Part shown: positions 43,486-51,877 of the stretch, piece by piece
How positions within the stretch are numbered: the first letter of the stretch is position 1
Layout of the letters: every line of letters begins with the position of its first letter
Assembly (NCBI RefSeq): GCF_020150455.1
Contig: NZ_CP083740.1
Location: 1,364,001-1,428,000, forward strand
Direction: 5' to 3'
From: Bremerella sp. TYQ1
Lineage (GTDB): Bacteria > Planctomycetota > Planctomycetia > Pirellulales > Pirellulaceae
DNA: 64,000 nucleotides
The notes under the pieces: model-generated
Told to the model about the DNA's origin: nothing
Database searches by the model: none
Seen by the model: only the letters and a program-made list of their open reading frames with translations
Program-made: the position numbers and the translations under genes

Positions 43486-44568
43486 ATGGCTGTTGAATTC
43501 GACCGTCCGAAACGCGTCCGCTTGGTGGATATCGCCGAAAAAGTCGGGGTGTCCCGCCGGGCAGTATCGGCCGTCCTGCTGGGAACAGGCGGCAATCGTG
43601 TTACCGTCGGAGAAGAAAAGGCCAAAGAGATCAAACGGATCGCGCAGGAAATGGGATACCAGCCCAACCTCGCAGCTCGCCAACTGGTTGGCAAGAGATC
43701 GCACACATTCGGATTGTTGGTGGCATCGGCTGGTGACCCCTTGCGGTCATTCCTTATTCAGCATCTGGATGAGGAAGCTGTTGCACATGGAAACCGTACA
43801 CTGATCGGGAATACGGTCATTGCCCCCGACCGTTTCGACAAGAACGTACAACTGTTTACCAACAGTGGCGTCGACGGCGTCTTGTGTGCGGTTCATAGCT
43901 GGCTGCCAGGCGATCGAACAGCTCTTTTAAAGCAGCATCCTTGTACCGTTTTTTACGAAGATCCAGGGATTCCCGATGCCTTTTTCGTTACGGTGGACCG
44001 AGCGGATGCGGCACGTCAAGCTACTGACTATCTCATTGAGCAAGGCAGAGAAAGAATTGGTTTAGCTCTCACCGCAAAGTCAAAGAAGAGTGAAAAGGAT
44101 CGATTACGAGGCTTTAAAGAAGCTCTGAAACATAGCGGTCGAAAATTTACTTCCGATCTCCTGTTTTATGCCTCACCAAAGCATAAGGAAGCCCATGCCA
44201 CGCACGATGTGGAAACATTGAAATGGGATTTTCCTGAGGCCGTGATCGACGCATTGATCGATCAAGTTGTGATTGGCGAACGTGCGGACGCCATAATCGC
44301 TCACGATGATTACTGGGCTTCAACGCTGATCAAGCGATTGCGTTTTCGTGGCATCCGAGTGCCAGATGACGTTGCGATTGTCGGCTACTTAAATCACTAC
44401 CTGGCCGATTTCACCGATCCGCCTCTGACGACGATCGACCTAAACCATAGAACAGCTGCGACAGAAATGGTCTCGATGCTTGAGAGAATGATTAATGGAG
44501 AGCAACTTGCGGAAGATAATCGCCAAGTTCTGATTAAGCCGCGCCTGATTGTCCGTGAATCTGCTTAG
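43486..44568 (+). CDS. LacI/GalR-family transcriptional regulator
   Basis: The 360-residue regulator has an N-terminal LacI-type helix-turn-helix (VRLVDIAEKVGVSRRAVSAVLLGT, NRVTVGEEKAKEIKRIAQEMGYQPNLAARQL split across the hinge). A periplasmic-binding-protein-like ligand domain follows, ending VGYLNHYLADFTDPPLTTIDL. It is the last gene of the sugar operon and most likely controls it in response to the imported sugar. The CG-centred palindrome at 36116-36129 is the candidate site, and the geometry suggests repression with relief by ligand. Direct target binding is untested. It is encoded on the same strand and likely the same transcript, giving autoregulation. Confidence 0.93.
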   Translation: MAVEFDRPKRVRLVDIAEKVGVSRRAVSAVLLGTGGNRVTVGEEKAKEIKRIAQEMGYQPNLAARQLVGKRSHTFGLLVASAGDPLRSFLIQHLDEEAVAHGNRTLIGNTVIAPDRFDKNVQLFTNSGVDGVLCAVHSWLPGDRTALLKQHPCTVFYEDPGIPDAFFVTVDRADAARQATDYLIEQGRERIGLALTAKSKKSEKDRLRGFKEALKHSGRKFTSDLLFYASPKHKEAHATHDVETLKWDFPEAVIDALIDQVVIGERADAIIAHDDYWASTLIKRLRFRGIRVPDDVAIVGYLNHYLADFTDPPLTTIDLNHRTAATEMVSMLERMINGEQLAEDNRQVLIKPRLIVRESA

Positions 44569-44674
44569 TATTGCGTTCTAGTCCTACGTCCTCACCCCGC
44601 GATATTCTCGAGGACATTATCAACCGATTAGTACAAGCTCCGAATTTCTACACTCGCCAACTAACTTCTTCTCT

Positions 44675-44803
44675 TTAGTTGGGTGTGATCGGAATCATGA
44701 GGACATCGGGATTTAAGAACGCAAGAAGAAATAACAGGACGATGGGTATCAGCGCGAGCATGACCATCGAAATGGTACCGATCGTGATACAGCTTGCCTC
44801 CAT
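44675..44803 (-). CDS. Possible small membrane protein
   Basis: A 42-codon frame from ATG 44803 encodes a peptide that is nearly one long hydrophobic helix (ISMVMLALIPIVLLFLLAFL) with a short polar tail ITPN. I see no good ribosome site. The hydrophobic composition is unusual for random frames, so it may be real. Confidence 0.28.
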   Translation of the reverse strand: MEASCITIGTISMVMLALIPIVLLFLLAFLNPDVLMIPITPN

Positions 44804-45341
44804 GTCTTTGCTTAACGGCCAGTCTTGTTTTCTATGATCTTGGCCTAATCTATTTGTTCCCGTCCGATTGCTCGGCGCTCGCGCCCCAGCAATCTGCTTC
44901 TGGGCAATTGGATTGTATATCTCGCTCACAGGACGAATGGGCGACATGGCTGTGCTCTCCAGTTCTAGGAATGGGAACATCCGTGTTGTCATCTCAGCTT
45001 GGAGATGCAATCAGCATGCCGATGATAGAATCATGCGGTTGAAGCACATTTTGTCCGCCGAATCCGTCATGCCCTGATGACAGTGTCAACGCACGGCGAC
45101 GCTCCAAGGAGACTCGTTCAAATTTGGACATCAGCAGTGGTTGAATTGGGCAATCCATCAGAGGTCGTCTTAAGTTGTCGAAGAAGTCTGCATTGAGCGG
45201 CAGAGTTCCGTATTTCGCCGAGTGTGAATGAGGCTGCAATGATCTTCCAAACTGTTTTACTACCAATGGCACTACGATTGCATGAACCTCATTGAGAGTG
45301 TCAGCCGGTTTCCTCGCATTCCACCTGCCGGAGACTACTCG

Positions 45342-45491
45342 ATGGGTTATCCAAAAATTATCCACCGTCGTCCCCAACCTCTACGACATCATAAGGCCAC
45401 GAAACCCCTCGGCTTAAAGGAGTCCCTATGGGTGCATGGGGGATTGTTACTAGTGCTGTGGCTGGCAATCAGCTTTCGTATTTTCGGGTAG
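45342..45491 (+). CDS. Possible small tail-anchored membrane protein
   Basis: A 49-codon frame from ATG 45342 has GGAG eight bases upstream. Its N-terminus is basic (YPKIIHRRPQPLRHHKATK) and its C-terminus is one hydrophobic helix (GGLLLVLWLAISFRIF). It lies 82 bp before the histidine kinase start, on the same strand. Function is unknown. Confidence 0.4.
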   Translation: MGYPKIIHRRPQPLRHHKATKPLGLKESLWVHGGLLLVLWLAISFRIFG

Positions 45492-45573
45492 GCAATGGCC
45501 ACCTGTCCGTCAGCCGTTGTAAATCATTTTGAACCATTGGCTGCGAACAGGAGTCAAACGGTATAACAAGGAT

Positions 45574-46818
45574 ATGGAAATACCTCATTTGTCAAAGCAC
45601 GAGGGTGACTTCAATAGAAGTCCCATTTTCCGAGCAATCGCAGACTGCACCTACGACTGGGAAAGCTGGCATGCGCCCAATGGAAAGTTGCAATGGGTGA
45701 ATGCCGCAGTCCAGCGGATGACAGGCCACTCGCCTGAAGACTGCCTGAAAATGGAGGACTATCCATTGTCACTCGTCGATTCAAGCTATCGTCCACGGAT
45801 GGCACGCGTTATGCGCGAAGCGATTGAGGGTGGAAGTGGAAACGACGTCGAGTTCCTGGCAATACAACAGGAGGGAACGCAGCGCTGGATGGCGATTTCG
45901 TGGCAACCGATGTTTGACGATAAAGGAGTGCACCTCGGTTTTCGCACGAGTATTCGAGACGTTACCGAGCGGCACCAACTTCGCGAAGAACTACGCCTGC
46001 ACAATCGCCATCTTGAACAGCTTGTTCAGGAAAGGACCGCACAGGTCGCAGAACTGGAAAAACAGCGACTGCAGATGGAGAAGCTGGCTGCACTGGGACA
46101 GTTGGCTGCAGGGGTTGCTCATGAAGTAAATAATCCCTTGGCAGGTATACGAAACGCATTCGCCCTCTTTCGCTCTGGAGTCCCCGAAGACCACGAGCAT
46201 GTCGGCTTGCTCGATTTAATTGACAACGAAATCGATCGTATCAGTGGCATTACGCACCAGATGTACCAACTCTACCGACCAAGCCAACAAGCGATCCGAG
46301 CATTCGATATTTCTCGAGTGATCGATGAAGTACTTGCGTTACTAGAGCCTGTTTCACGTAAGGCCAACGTTTGGATTGACCAACGTATGAATTCTGGGAT
46401 CGCCGCAGGAAGTTTGGAGCCAACACAGGTATCTTTACGTGAGGGAGAGCTAAAGCAGATACTTTTCAACTTGGTTCGCAATGCGATTCAGGCCTCTGAC
46501 TTCGGAGATACGGTAACGATTCTCTATGCCACGACGCTCGAGACTGTGGTTATCACCGTCCTGGATCAAGGCGATGGAATCGCCCCTGATGTCATGCCAC
46601 ACATCTTTGATCCCTTTTTTAGTACCAAGACCAGTACAAGTCGTGAAGGAATGGGGCTAGGCCTTTCCGTTTCACGAAGTCTCGTAGAAGCGATGGGAGG
46701 CAAAATCCACGTCAAGAGCGAACATCGCATGGGAAGCGAGTTTGAAGTTGTCTTGCCGCGGGCAATGGATAAACGAATCCCGCGAGATGATCCGTTCTCT
46801 AGTTTCGTGAAGCCTTAA
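45574..46818 (+). CDS. PAS-domain sensor histidine kinase
   Basis: The protein has about 414 residues. An N-terminal PAS domain ([39 protein letters not shown]) leads through a coiled coil ([18 protein letters not shown]) to the H-box [12 protein letters not shown] (His183). The N-box [32 protein letters not shown] and [18 protein letters not shown] complete an NtrB-like kinase. No membrane helix is present, so it senses a cytoplasmic cue. ATG 45574 is chosen over TTG 45529. The regulator gene begins 10 bp after the stop, forming a two-component pair with a sigma54 activator. The signal is unknown; the downstream genes point to redox or nitrogen-linked stress. Confidence 0.92.
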   Translation: MEIPHLSKHEGDFNRSPIFRAIADCTYDWESWHAPNGKLQWVNAAVQRMTGHSPEDCLKMEDYPLSLVDSSYRPRMARVMREAIEGGSGNDVEFLAIQQEGTQRWMAISWQPMFDDKGVHLGFRTSIRDVTERHQLREELRLHNRHLEQLVQERTAQVAELEKQRLQMEKLAALGQLAAGVAHEVNNPLAGIRNAFALFRSGVPEDHEHVGLLDLIDNEIDRISGITHQMYQLYRPSQQAIRAFDISRVIDEVLALLEPVSRKANVWIDQRMNSGIAAGSLEPTQVSLREGELKQILFNLVRNAIQASDFGDTVTILYATTLETVVITVLDQGDGIAPDVMPHIFDPFFSTKTSTSREGMGLGLSVSRSLVEAMGGKIHVKSEHRMGSEFEVVLPRAMDKRIPRDDPFSSFVKP

Positions 46819-46828
46819 AGGTTTAGAG

Positions 46829-48223
46829 ATGCAAACCGAAAAAGCTACGAAGAAAATCCTCGTTGCCGATGACGAGCCTCTCTTCTTGATCACCACCGGA
46901 GAACTGTTGAAGAAGGCCGGTTACGAATGTCGTTGCGTATCGGACGCAAGCACTGCATTGAAATACCTTGCCGAAGAACCTTTTGACTTAATTCTCTCTG
47001 ACTTAAACATGCCTGGCAACTTCAAGCTTGAACTCTTGAAAGAAGGTCGAGAGCAATGGCCCGATATACCGTTGATCGTCGTCACCGGCGTTCCGTCTCT
47101 TCCAACAGCGATTGAAAGTGTGCGTTTGGGCATCGCAGACTATCTTCTGAAGCCGGTGAAGTACGATGACTTGATATCAAGCATCCAACGAATCTTGCAG
47201 CAATGCCCTGAAACATCACAAACACAAACTGTGAGTAGGAATCAGCAGCAGCTCCTTGAGTCATTCCCGGCAGTTATTGCTCAGAGTGAGCCGATGCTCG
47301 ACATTCTAGAGATCGTTGATCGTGTTGCCCCGACGAACACGAACGTACTTATTTCGGGCGAGAGTGGTACCGGTAAAGAAGTAATAGCACGAGCCATTCA
47401 CGAACGAAGTTCACGGCGGGAGCACCCATTCCAGATCATTGACTGTACCGCGATTCCAGAAAACCTATTTGAATCGATCGTATTTGGCCACCGGAAAGGA
47501 TCGTTCACCGGTGCCATTGCCGATCAGGAGGGCTTACTGGCACGCAGTCAGCAAGGGACGGTATTCTTTGATGAGCTCGGCGAACTGCCGCTTCCGTCAC
47601 AGGCTAAATTACTGCGTGCCGTTCAGGAACGGGCCTTTACTCCGGTGGGCTCGACCACGCCATATGGGTTCGATGCCCGGTTCATTTGCGCCACGAATCG
47701 CGACTTAGAATCAGAAGTACTTGCCGGAAGATTTCGGCGAGATCTCTACTATCGGTTAGGAGTAATCCACGTCGAGCTACCTCCGCTTAGAGACCGAGGA
47801 AGTGACGTAGTCCTGCTTGCCCACCATTTTCTTGAGACACTACGAAATAGTGAAGATGATCCAAAGCAGATCGCAACAGACGTCCTCGACTGTTTTCAAC
47901 AATATCACTGGCCAGGCAATATTCGAGAATTGCGTAACGTGATCGAGCGAACGATTGCCTTGTCGCAAAGCAGTCAAATCGATATGAGTGATCTGCCTAA
48001 CATCCTTAGGGAACATAGATCCGGATCGGTTGTCGAGAACGAGATGGGTGAAGTCTCGCGAGAGACCGCTTTGGACAACGCAGATTATAAATACCTGACA
48101 CTGCTTCTGACGAAACACAACGGCAATGTTTCTCACGCGGCCGAACAAGCTGGAGTCTCTCGTCAGGGCATTCATAAATTACTGAAGAAGCACGGTATCT
48201 CGGCAGCCGATTTTCGAGAATGA
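46829..48223 (+). CDS. Sigma54-dependent response regulator (NtrC family)
   Basis: The 464-residue regulator has a receiver domain ([11 protein letters not shown], phospho-acceptor Asp58 in LSDLNMPG, Lys in LLKPVK). A AAA+ domain ([40 protein letters not shown]) and a Fis-type helix-turn-helix ([25 protein letters not shown]) follow. The sigma54-contacting loop reads GSFTGA (residues 224-229) where GAFTGA is the rule. The change is mild and occurs naturally, so activity is probably kept. It is paired with the kinase upstream. A strong sigma54 promoter lies 170 bp downstream of its stop, ahead of the Rnk-like gene, which is its likely target. Confidence 0.94.
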   Translation: MQTEKATKKILVADDEPLFLITTGELLKKAGYECRCVSDASTALKYLAEEPFDLILSDLNMPGNFKLELLKEGREQWPDIPLIVVTGVPSLPTAIESVRLGIADYLLKPVKYDDLISSIQRILQQCPETSQTQTVSRNQQQLLESFPAVIAQSEPMLDILEIVDRVAPTNTNVLISGESGTGKEVIARAIHERSSRREHPFQIIDCTAIPENLFESIVFGHRKGSFTGAIADQEGLLARSQQGTVFFDELGELPLPSQAKLLRAVQERAFTPVGSTTPYGFDARFICATNRDLESEVLAGRFRRDLYYRLGVIHVELPPLRDRGSDVVLLAHHFLETLRNSEDDPKQIATDVLDCFQQYHWPGNIRELRNVIERTIALSQSSQIDMSDLPNILREHRSGSVVENEMGEVSRETALDNADYKYLTLLLTKHNGNVSHAAEQAGVSRQGIHKLLKKHGISAADFRE

Positions 48224-48227
48224 GCAC

Positions 48228-48251
48228 TGTCACCTTACCTTGCTGGTGACA
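48228..48251. promoter_or_regulatory. Perfect 7-bp inverted repeat after the regulator gene
   Basis: TGTCACC (48228-48234) and GGTGACA (48245-48251) are perfectly complementary over seven bases with a ten-base spacer. There is no T tract, so it is either an mRNA-end hairpin or an activator-binding site about 150 bp upstream of the sigma54 promoter. Confidence 0.4.
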
Positions 48252-48281
48252 ACGGCTGTTGGCACTAAACTGGATGGTTTA

Positions 48282-48310
48282 TCTCATTCAACATCGTGTT
48301 ATCGATGAGA
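48282..48310. promoter_or_regulatory. Imperfect inverted repeat, candidate enhancer site
   Basis: TCTCAT (48282-48287) and ATGAGA (48305-48310), with inner AACA/TGTT pairing, form a dyad about 85-115 bp upstream of the sigma54 promoter. This is the usual distance for an NtrC-type upstream activator sequence. The assignment is inferred from position only. Confidence 0.35.
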
Positions 48311-48394
48311 GCCACGGAGATTTCCGGCCTTTAAAGTTTCCTCAAAATGAATTCCGATTGGTCTGACGATTGCAATTGCTTTCAAAAGGGGCAG

Positions 48395-48410
48395 AGGCAC
48401 GACTCACGCA
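48395..48410 (+). promoter_or_regulatory. Sigma54 (-24/-12) promoter ahead of Rnk-like gene
   Basis: AGGCACG-N4-ACGCA has the invariant GG (48396-48397) and GC (48408-48409) exactly ten bases apart, matching the TGGCACG-N4-TTGCA consensus at most positions. Transcription would start near 48421, 76 nt ahead of GTG 48497. The gene directly upstream encodes a sigma54 activator. Confidence 0.6.
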
Positions 48411-48496
48411 TCTTTTCTTCCCACCCGGTTTTGATGCGTAGTCGTGTCTTTCCCTTTTTTTAACCACGAAGCATTGTTCTATTGAGGAACACAATT

Positions 48497-48922
48497 GTGA
48501 CAGAGAAGAAGTCGCCGAAGCAGCTTATCCTGACAGATAAGGACTATCGTCGTCTCTTGGCTTTACTTAATGACAGTTTCGCGTTAGCGCTGGCTCACAA
48601 GCCATACCTGAAAGATCTACGCGGGGAATTGGACATCGCCGAAATTGTCGACTCTGACAAAATTCCCCCAGATGTCGTTGCGATGTACACGACCGTCCAG
48701 CTTCGTGACGTCAGCTCTCGCGAGTTAGATTTGTTCACATTGGTATTTCCCAATGAAGCGAACATTATCGAAGGCAAGCTGTCGGTACTTGCCCCCATCG
48801 GCACAGCTATTCTGGGGCAGCGAATCGGAGACGTGGTGACCTGGCCGGTGCCTAGCGGAAATGTGAAAGTAGAAATCGAAGACGTATTTGCCCCAGGCAA
48901 ACGCCCTGAGGCAATTTTATAG
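48497..48922 (+). CDS. Rnk-like / GreA-GreB C-terminal domain protein
   Basis: The protein has about 141 residues. A short helical N-terminus (KQLILTDKDYRRLLALLND) is followed by the GreA/GreB-like C-terminal domain (VQLRDVSSRELDLFTLVFP, LSVLAPIGTAILGQRIGDVVTWPVPSG). Rnk-family regulators bind RNA polymerase at the secondary channel and were first linked to nucleoside diphosphate kinase levels. The coiled-coil arm is short, as in Rnk and unlike GreA. The start is GTG 48497 with GAGGAA upstream; TTG 48482 is less likely. It sits under the sigma54 promoter at 48395, so its expression is probably conditional on the adjacent two-component pair. A perfect inverted repeat covers its stop codon. Confidence 0.88.
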   Translation: MTEKKSPKQLILTDKDYRRLLALLNDSFALALAHKPYLKDLRGELDIAEIVDSDKIPPDVVAMYTTVQLRDVSSRELDLFTLVFPNEANIIEGKLSVLAPIGTAILGQRIGDVVTWPVPSGNVKVEIEDVFAPGKRPEAIL

Positions 48923-48934
48923 AGGCCTCAGGGC
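48903..48934 (+). terminator. Strong hairpin overlapping the end of the Rnk-like gene
   Basis: GCCCTGAGGC (48903-48912) and GCCTCAGGGC (48925-48934) pair perfectly over ten bases, with the stop codon in the loop. The following TCATCTTATT is only moderately T-rich, so termination may be partial, letting some reads enter the DUF542-like gene. Confidence 0.5.
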
Positions 48935-49092
48935 TCATCTTATTCCCAGCCCTCGGAGTATTACTCCTTCGAGGAATGGGATTGGAGTCTCACTTTCAAT
49001 TAACACGACCGAGGTATTGGAACTTGTCTTACGCAACCGTAAGTTGGAGTTTTATCCTCACTCGGGAAAAAGCCAAGGGCTATAGTCTTTGA

Positions 49093-49299
49093 ATGGAATG
49101 CGACCTCGACTCAACAATTCCTGAATGGCTGATCGAACATCCGGAAACCAGTGCCGTTTTCATGCGTCTAGGTATAGACAGCAACTGTGCGGGAAAATCA
49201 TTACGCTACCTTTGCAACCAGCATGGCTTCAGTCCACCCGACGTCTTACGGCAGTTGTATGAAGTGTTGGAAGATTCACCATCGGAAGACTCTGCCTGA
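49093..49299 (+). CDS. Small DUF542 (RIC N-terminal)-like protein
   Basis: The 68-residue protein matches the DUF542/ScdA N-terminal domain: SAVFMRLGIDSNCAGKSLRYLCNQHGF follows the family pattern of FxxxGIDxxCxGxxxL, with two Cys. In RIC/YtfE/ScdA proteins this domain precedes a hemerythrin-like di-iron domain that repairs iron-sulfur clusters damaged by nitric oxide. Here the hemerythrin part is absent and the protein is stand-alone, so it may be a small thiol or metal-binding accessory. It lies downstream of the Rnk-like gene on the same strand, 170 bp away. Confidence 0.78.
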   Translation: MECDLDSTIPEWLIEHPETSAVFMRLGIDSNCAGKSLRYLCNQHGFSPPDVLRQLYEVLEDSPSEDSA

Positions 49300-49481
49300 A
49301 TAGATTTCAAACCATTAGTTATCAAAACACGTCAAAGTACTGCGAGTACCAACAGCCCACACTCGGAATACTTATCTCAGTGCTGTCTTTCGTGCGACTC
49401 CTTGGTTTTATGCTCGAAGGCAGATCAAATTCGAGGCGAGGGGAATTCAGTAAGTACAATTTGACGCGAAAGATCGCGCAT

Positions 49482-49522
49482 AAAAAAAGCCGACATGCCT
49501 TTAAGACATGACGGCTTTTTTT
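49482..49522. terminator. Bidirectional rho-independent terminator
   Basis: A run of seven A and GCCGACATG (49482-49497) pairs with CATGACGGC and a run of seven T (49507-49522) over about 16 bp with one mismatch and a nine-base loop. It can end transcription from both strands, serving the tRNA gene on the minus strand and the DUF542-like gene on the plus strand. Confidence 0.85.
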
Positions 49523-49525
49523 CAG

Positions 49526-49599
49526 CGTGGGTGGAAGGGCTCGAACCTTCAACCTTCGGTTTCGTAGACCGATGCTCTATCCAATTGAGCTACACCCAC
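49526..49599 (-). tRNA. tRNA-Arg (anticodon ACG)
   Basis: The minus strand folds as a complete cloverleaf of 74 nt. It has acceptor GTGGGTG/CACCCAC, D-stem GCTC/GAGC, anticodon stem TCGGT/ACCGA with loop CTACGAA, T-stem GAAGG/CCTTC with TTCGAGC, and discriminator G. The anticodon ACG reads CGU and, after A34-to-inosine editing by TadA, CGC and CGA. No CCA is encoded in the genome. A terminator lies just four bases beyond the 3' end. Confidence 0.96.
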
Positions 49600-49788
49600 T
49601 TATTCGCGGGAACGAATGCTCTTAAGCAGTAGTTCCTTTGACGCGAGATCCTGGATTATAGTGATGCGTTAGCTTCCCGTAAAGACGCGGGCAGGCATCT
49701 TAGGTTCGCGAGTGAAAAAATATGCATTTATAGGCCATATTTTCGGCAAAGCGTCTCAATTTTGCCCAGACGCGACTTCGCATCTAGC

Positions 49789-50352
49789 CTACACAGACCG
49801 TGTCTGGGGCATCTTTACACTGCGGGAGCCATCTGACTCCATATCGAGTAATTTCTTTTTTCTCCGGATCCCGTCCGGACTGGTAAATCCGCCTATTTGA
49901 TTACCAGCCGCAATAACGCGGTGGCAGGGAATGATAATCGGGACCCTATTCGACGCCATGGCAGTTCCGACGGCTCTAGCTGCCCTAGGGCTGCCTGCCA
50001 ATTCGGCCAATTGCCCGTAAGTGACCACTTCACCATAGGGAATCTTTTGGCAAGCGGTCCATATTTTTTGCTGAAATGGCGTTCCGCCAGTGATGTCGAG
50101 GGGAACCTGCGAAAAGTCGATAAACATGCCTTCCGCGTAATCTTGCATGTCTTGAATCAACTCGCGTTGTGCGCGAGTCAGATTGGGGCGTAGGGTGTGG
50201 ATTTCGGCATTCTCACGATTTCGCAGCCAACGAAAATGGGCAACACGGTCCTGACGCCAGGTGATTTCGCCGCGTCCTAATGCGGTTTTAAACTGAACCG
50301 TAGTCTCTTGATGGCTGTCTTCGGAAATGAGAGATCGCTTTTTCGCAGGCAT
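49789..50352 (-). CDS. ogt: Methylated-DNA--protein-cysteine S-methyltransferase (Ogt/AGT)
   Basis: The 187-residue protein has the AGT catalytic motif IIPCHRVIAAG, with the Cys that takes the alkyl group from O6-alkylguanine. The DNA-binding helix-turn-helix region (GTPFQQKIWTACQKIPYGEV, YGQLAELAGSPRAARAVGTAM) and GGFTSPDGIRRKKKLL follow. This is a suicide repair protein acting on DNA damage. The N-terminal half resembles the smaller Ogt type, with no AdaA domain. It is encoded alone, on the minus strand, between a tRNA gene and a divergent gene of unknown function. ATG 50352 is the start. Confidence 0.94.
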   Translation of the reverse strand: MPAKKRSLISEDSHQETTVQFKTALGRGEITWRQDRVAHFRWLRNRENAEIHTLRPNLTRAQRELIQDMQDYAEGMFIDFSQVPLDITGGTPFQQKIWTACQKIPYGEVVTYGQLAELAGSPRAARAVGTAMASNRVPIIIPCHRVIAAGNQIGGFTSPDGIRRKKKLLDMESDGSRSVKMPQTRSV

Positions 50353-50480
50353 GGGGAGCGACTTTCGCCTAACTTGGCACCTTTGACACTTTTGTGAAGG
50401 TCATTCTATACTTGCTGCTAGGCTGTGCCACTCCTGCCGGCCGCGTGTTTCGCCACGCCAATCAGCTTTAGGAGGTTTGA

Positions 50481-51224
50481 ATGGTGGATATCCGCTCGCT
50501 GACAGACGACTTCTACATCAACATGAATCTCAACACGGAGATGGACTTACCAAGCGGGCGAGACACGGTTCTTCACTTTTTTGAACAGGTTCGTAAACGC
50601 TATCCCAAGATGCGAAATTTCTACGCTCGGGATCGCAACGAATTTGTTCTGGAGGAAGACAAAGATGGCGGCAGCTATCGCTGGACGTCGGTCGAGCCGA
50701 AACGGATTCTTTCCGGCCATGTAAATCCGGCCACTTTTGACGAGGCGGTCGAGCAACACAACTTCGTGCTCGATCAAATTCCATATGCCTTATCGATCAG
50801 CCCGCTGGATTGCGAGTCGCTGAACGCGATGTATGGCTTTGACTTTACCTACGGTGGGAATCACAACCAGTTGGTAGCCGAAGCACTAGGCCTGCCTCCC
50901 GCATTGGATCGAATGGTCCAAGGCAATGAGAACCGCATCATTGGCTTCGAACCAGCAATTCAGTGCAGTCTCGATGACGACTGTCGCACTCAGTTTCGTC
51001 TGAGTATCGAAACACGTACGTCAGCATACCATGTGCGTACCGGAGAGTTCCCCGAAGAACAGCTAAGTGTTTACCTAACCGTTCGTCGGTTTGGCAGTTT
51101 GGACGAAAACGAAACTTACGTTTCGGCATTTCAGCGTTTGCATGATCAAGCGGTCGGTTTACTGGAACAGCATGTTATTGGAAACATCCTGGAACCGCTT
51201 AAACAGGCAATCACCATTCGCTAG
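50481..51224 (+). CDS. Conserved-looking cytoplasmic protein of unknown function
   Basis: I do not recognise the 247-residue protein. It has no signal peptide, membrane segment or cofactor motif. It is acidic and mixed alpha/beta, with GRDTVLHFFEQVRKRYPKMRNF near the N-terminus, SISPLDCESLNAMYGFDFTYGGNHN in the middle, and a C-terminal half rich in beta strands. A near-perfect ribosome site AGGAGG lies five bases before ATG 50481, so it is likely well translated. It is divergent from ogt and converges on a response regulator gene whose stop overlaps its own by three bases. Such proteins appear to be planctomycete-specific. Confidence 0.82.
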   Translation: MVDIRSLTDDFYINMNLNTEMDLPSGRDTVLHFFEQVRKRYPKMRNFYARDRNEFVLEEDKDGGSYRWTSVEPKRILSGHVNPATFDEAVEQHNFVLDQIPYALSISPLDCESLNAMYGFDFTYGGNHNQLVAEALGLPPALDRMVQGNENRIIGFEPAIQCSLDDDCRTQFRLSIETRTSAYHVRTGEFPEEQLSVYLTVRRFGSLDENETYVSAFQRLHDQAVGLLEQHVIGNILEPLKQAITIR

Positions 51225-51652
51225 TCTTTTATCGTCTTACGACAAACCGAGCGGATAATTTCTGCTAAGCCAATAGGCGAGAACGGCTTTTCCAAAAACC
51301 CTGCGAATCCGGCATCTATACACATTTCGCGGGTATATGTCATCGTTCCGGCGGTAACGGCAATTAAAGGAGTTTCGACTCCGGCAGATCGTATTGATGC
51401 GGCTAATTCGATGCCATCCGTATCTGGTAGCATCAAATCAAGCAGCATCACGTCGAAATCTCGAAGATCGTCACGTGCCAACGTGGAAGCTCCATCTGAT
51501 TCCATCTCGATAATCGCGCCATGCCTGATCAAGGCGCGCTTCAAAATCTCTTGATGGAATACTTGGTCCTCTGTTGCCAGTACGCGAACCGATTCGAGGC
51601 TCGGCAAGCAGAGCAGGGGAGGCAAAGCGGCTGCTTGAAGCGGGCGATCCAT
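51221..51652 (-). CDS. Single-domain response regulator
   Basis: The 143-residue protein is a receiver domain only: VRVLATEDQVFHQEIL (acidic pair), phospho-acceptor Asp in VMLLDLMLPDTDGIEL, Thr in LIAVTAGTM and Lys in FLEKPFSP. The N-terminal 18 residues are extra. With no output domain it would act by phospho-relay or protein interaction, as CheY-like proteins do. There is no histidine kinase gene next to it, so the partner is elsewhere. The stop codon overlaps that of the convergent plus-strand gene by three bases. One change from canon is the Glu-Asp opening pair (EDQ). Confidence 0.88.
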   Translation of the reverse strand: MDRPLQAAALPPLLCLPSLESVRVLATEDQVFHQEILKRALIRHGAIIEMESDGASTLARDDLRDFDVMLLDLMLPDTDGIELAASIRSAGVETPLIAVTAGTMTYTREMCIDAGFAGFLEKPFSPIGLAEIIRSVCRKTIKD

Positions 51653-51877
51653 ATCCCAATTACTGACTTAGCTAAACCAGAGGAGAAACCTTACGTCGAT
51701 TTGATAAAATCAATCGACGATACTCTGAGCAAGATAGGCTATTCCCAAACACATTGGACGAAACGAATGAGAGGGAAAACCGCAATTGCCAACCTAAAAA
51801 GTTCCGGTTGATTCGGTCAGATGAATTGGCAATATCATCCTGAGAAGAACTGTTAAGTTTTGCTGCCAATCGTTGCG

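Larger units (their letters stand above)
44569..45573. other. Long intergenic region with only small possible ORFs
   Basis: Nearly 1 kb separates the LacI gene from the histidine kinase. The only protein-like signals are two small membrane ORFs listed separately. An imperfect hairpin GTCCTC (44588-44593) / GAGGAC (44610-44615) sits just after the LacI gene without a T tract. Several longer frames cross the stretch but have atypical composition. An unrecognised RNA gene could be hidden here. Confidence 0.4.

Noticed and set aside
44994..45377. 127-codon minus-strand frame in the gap before the kinase
   Set aside because: There is no hydrophobic or domain pattern and no ribosome site, and it overlaps the better small plus-strand candidate at 45342.
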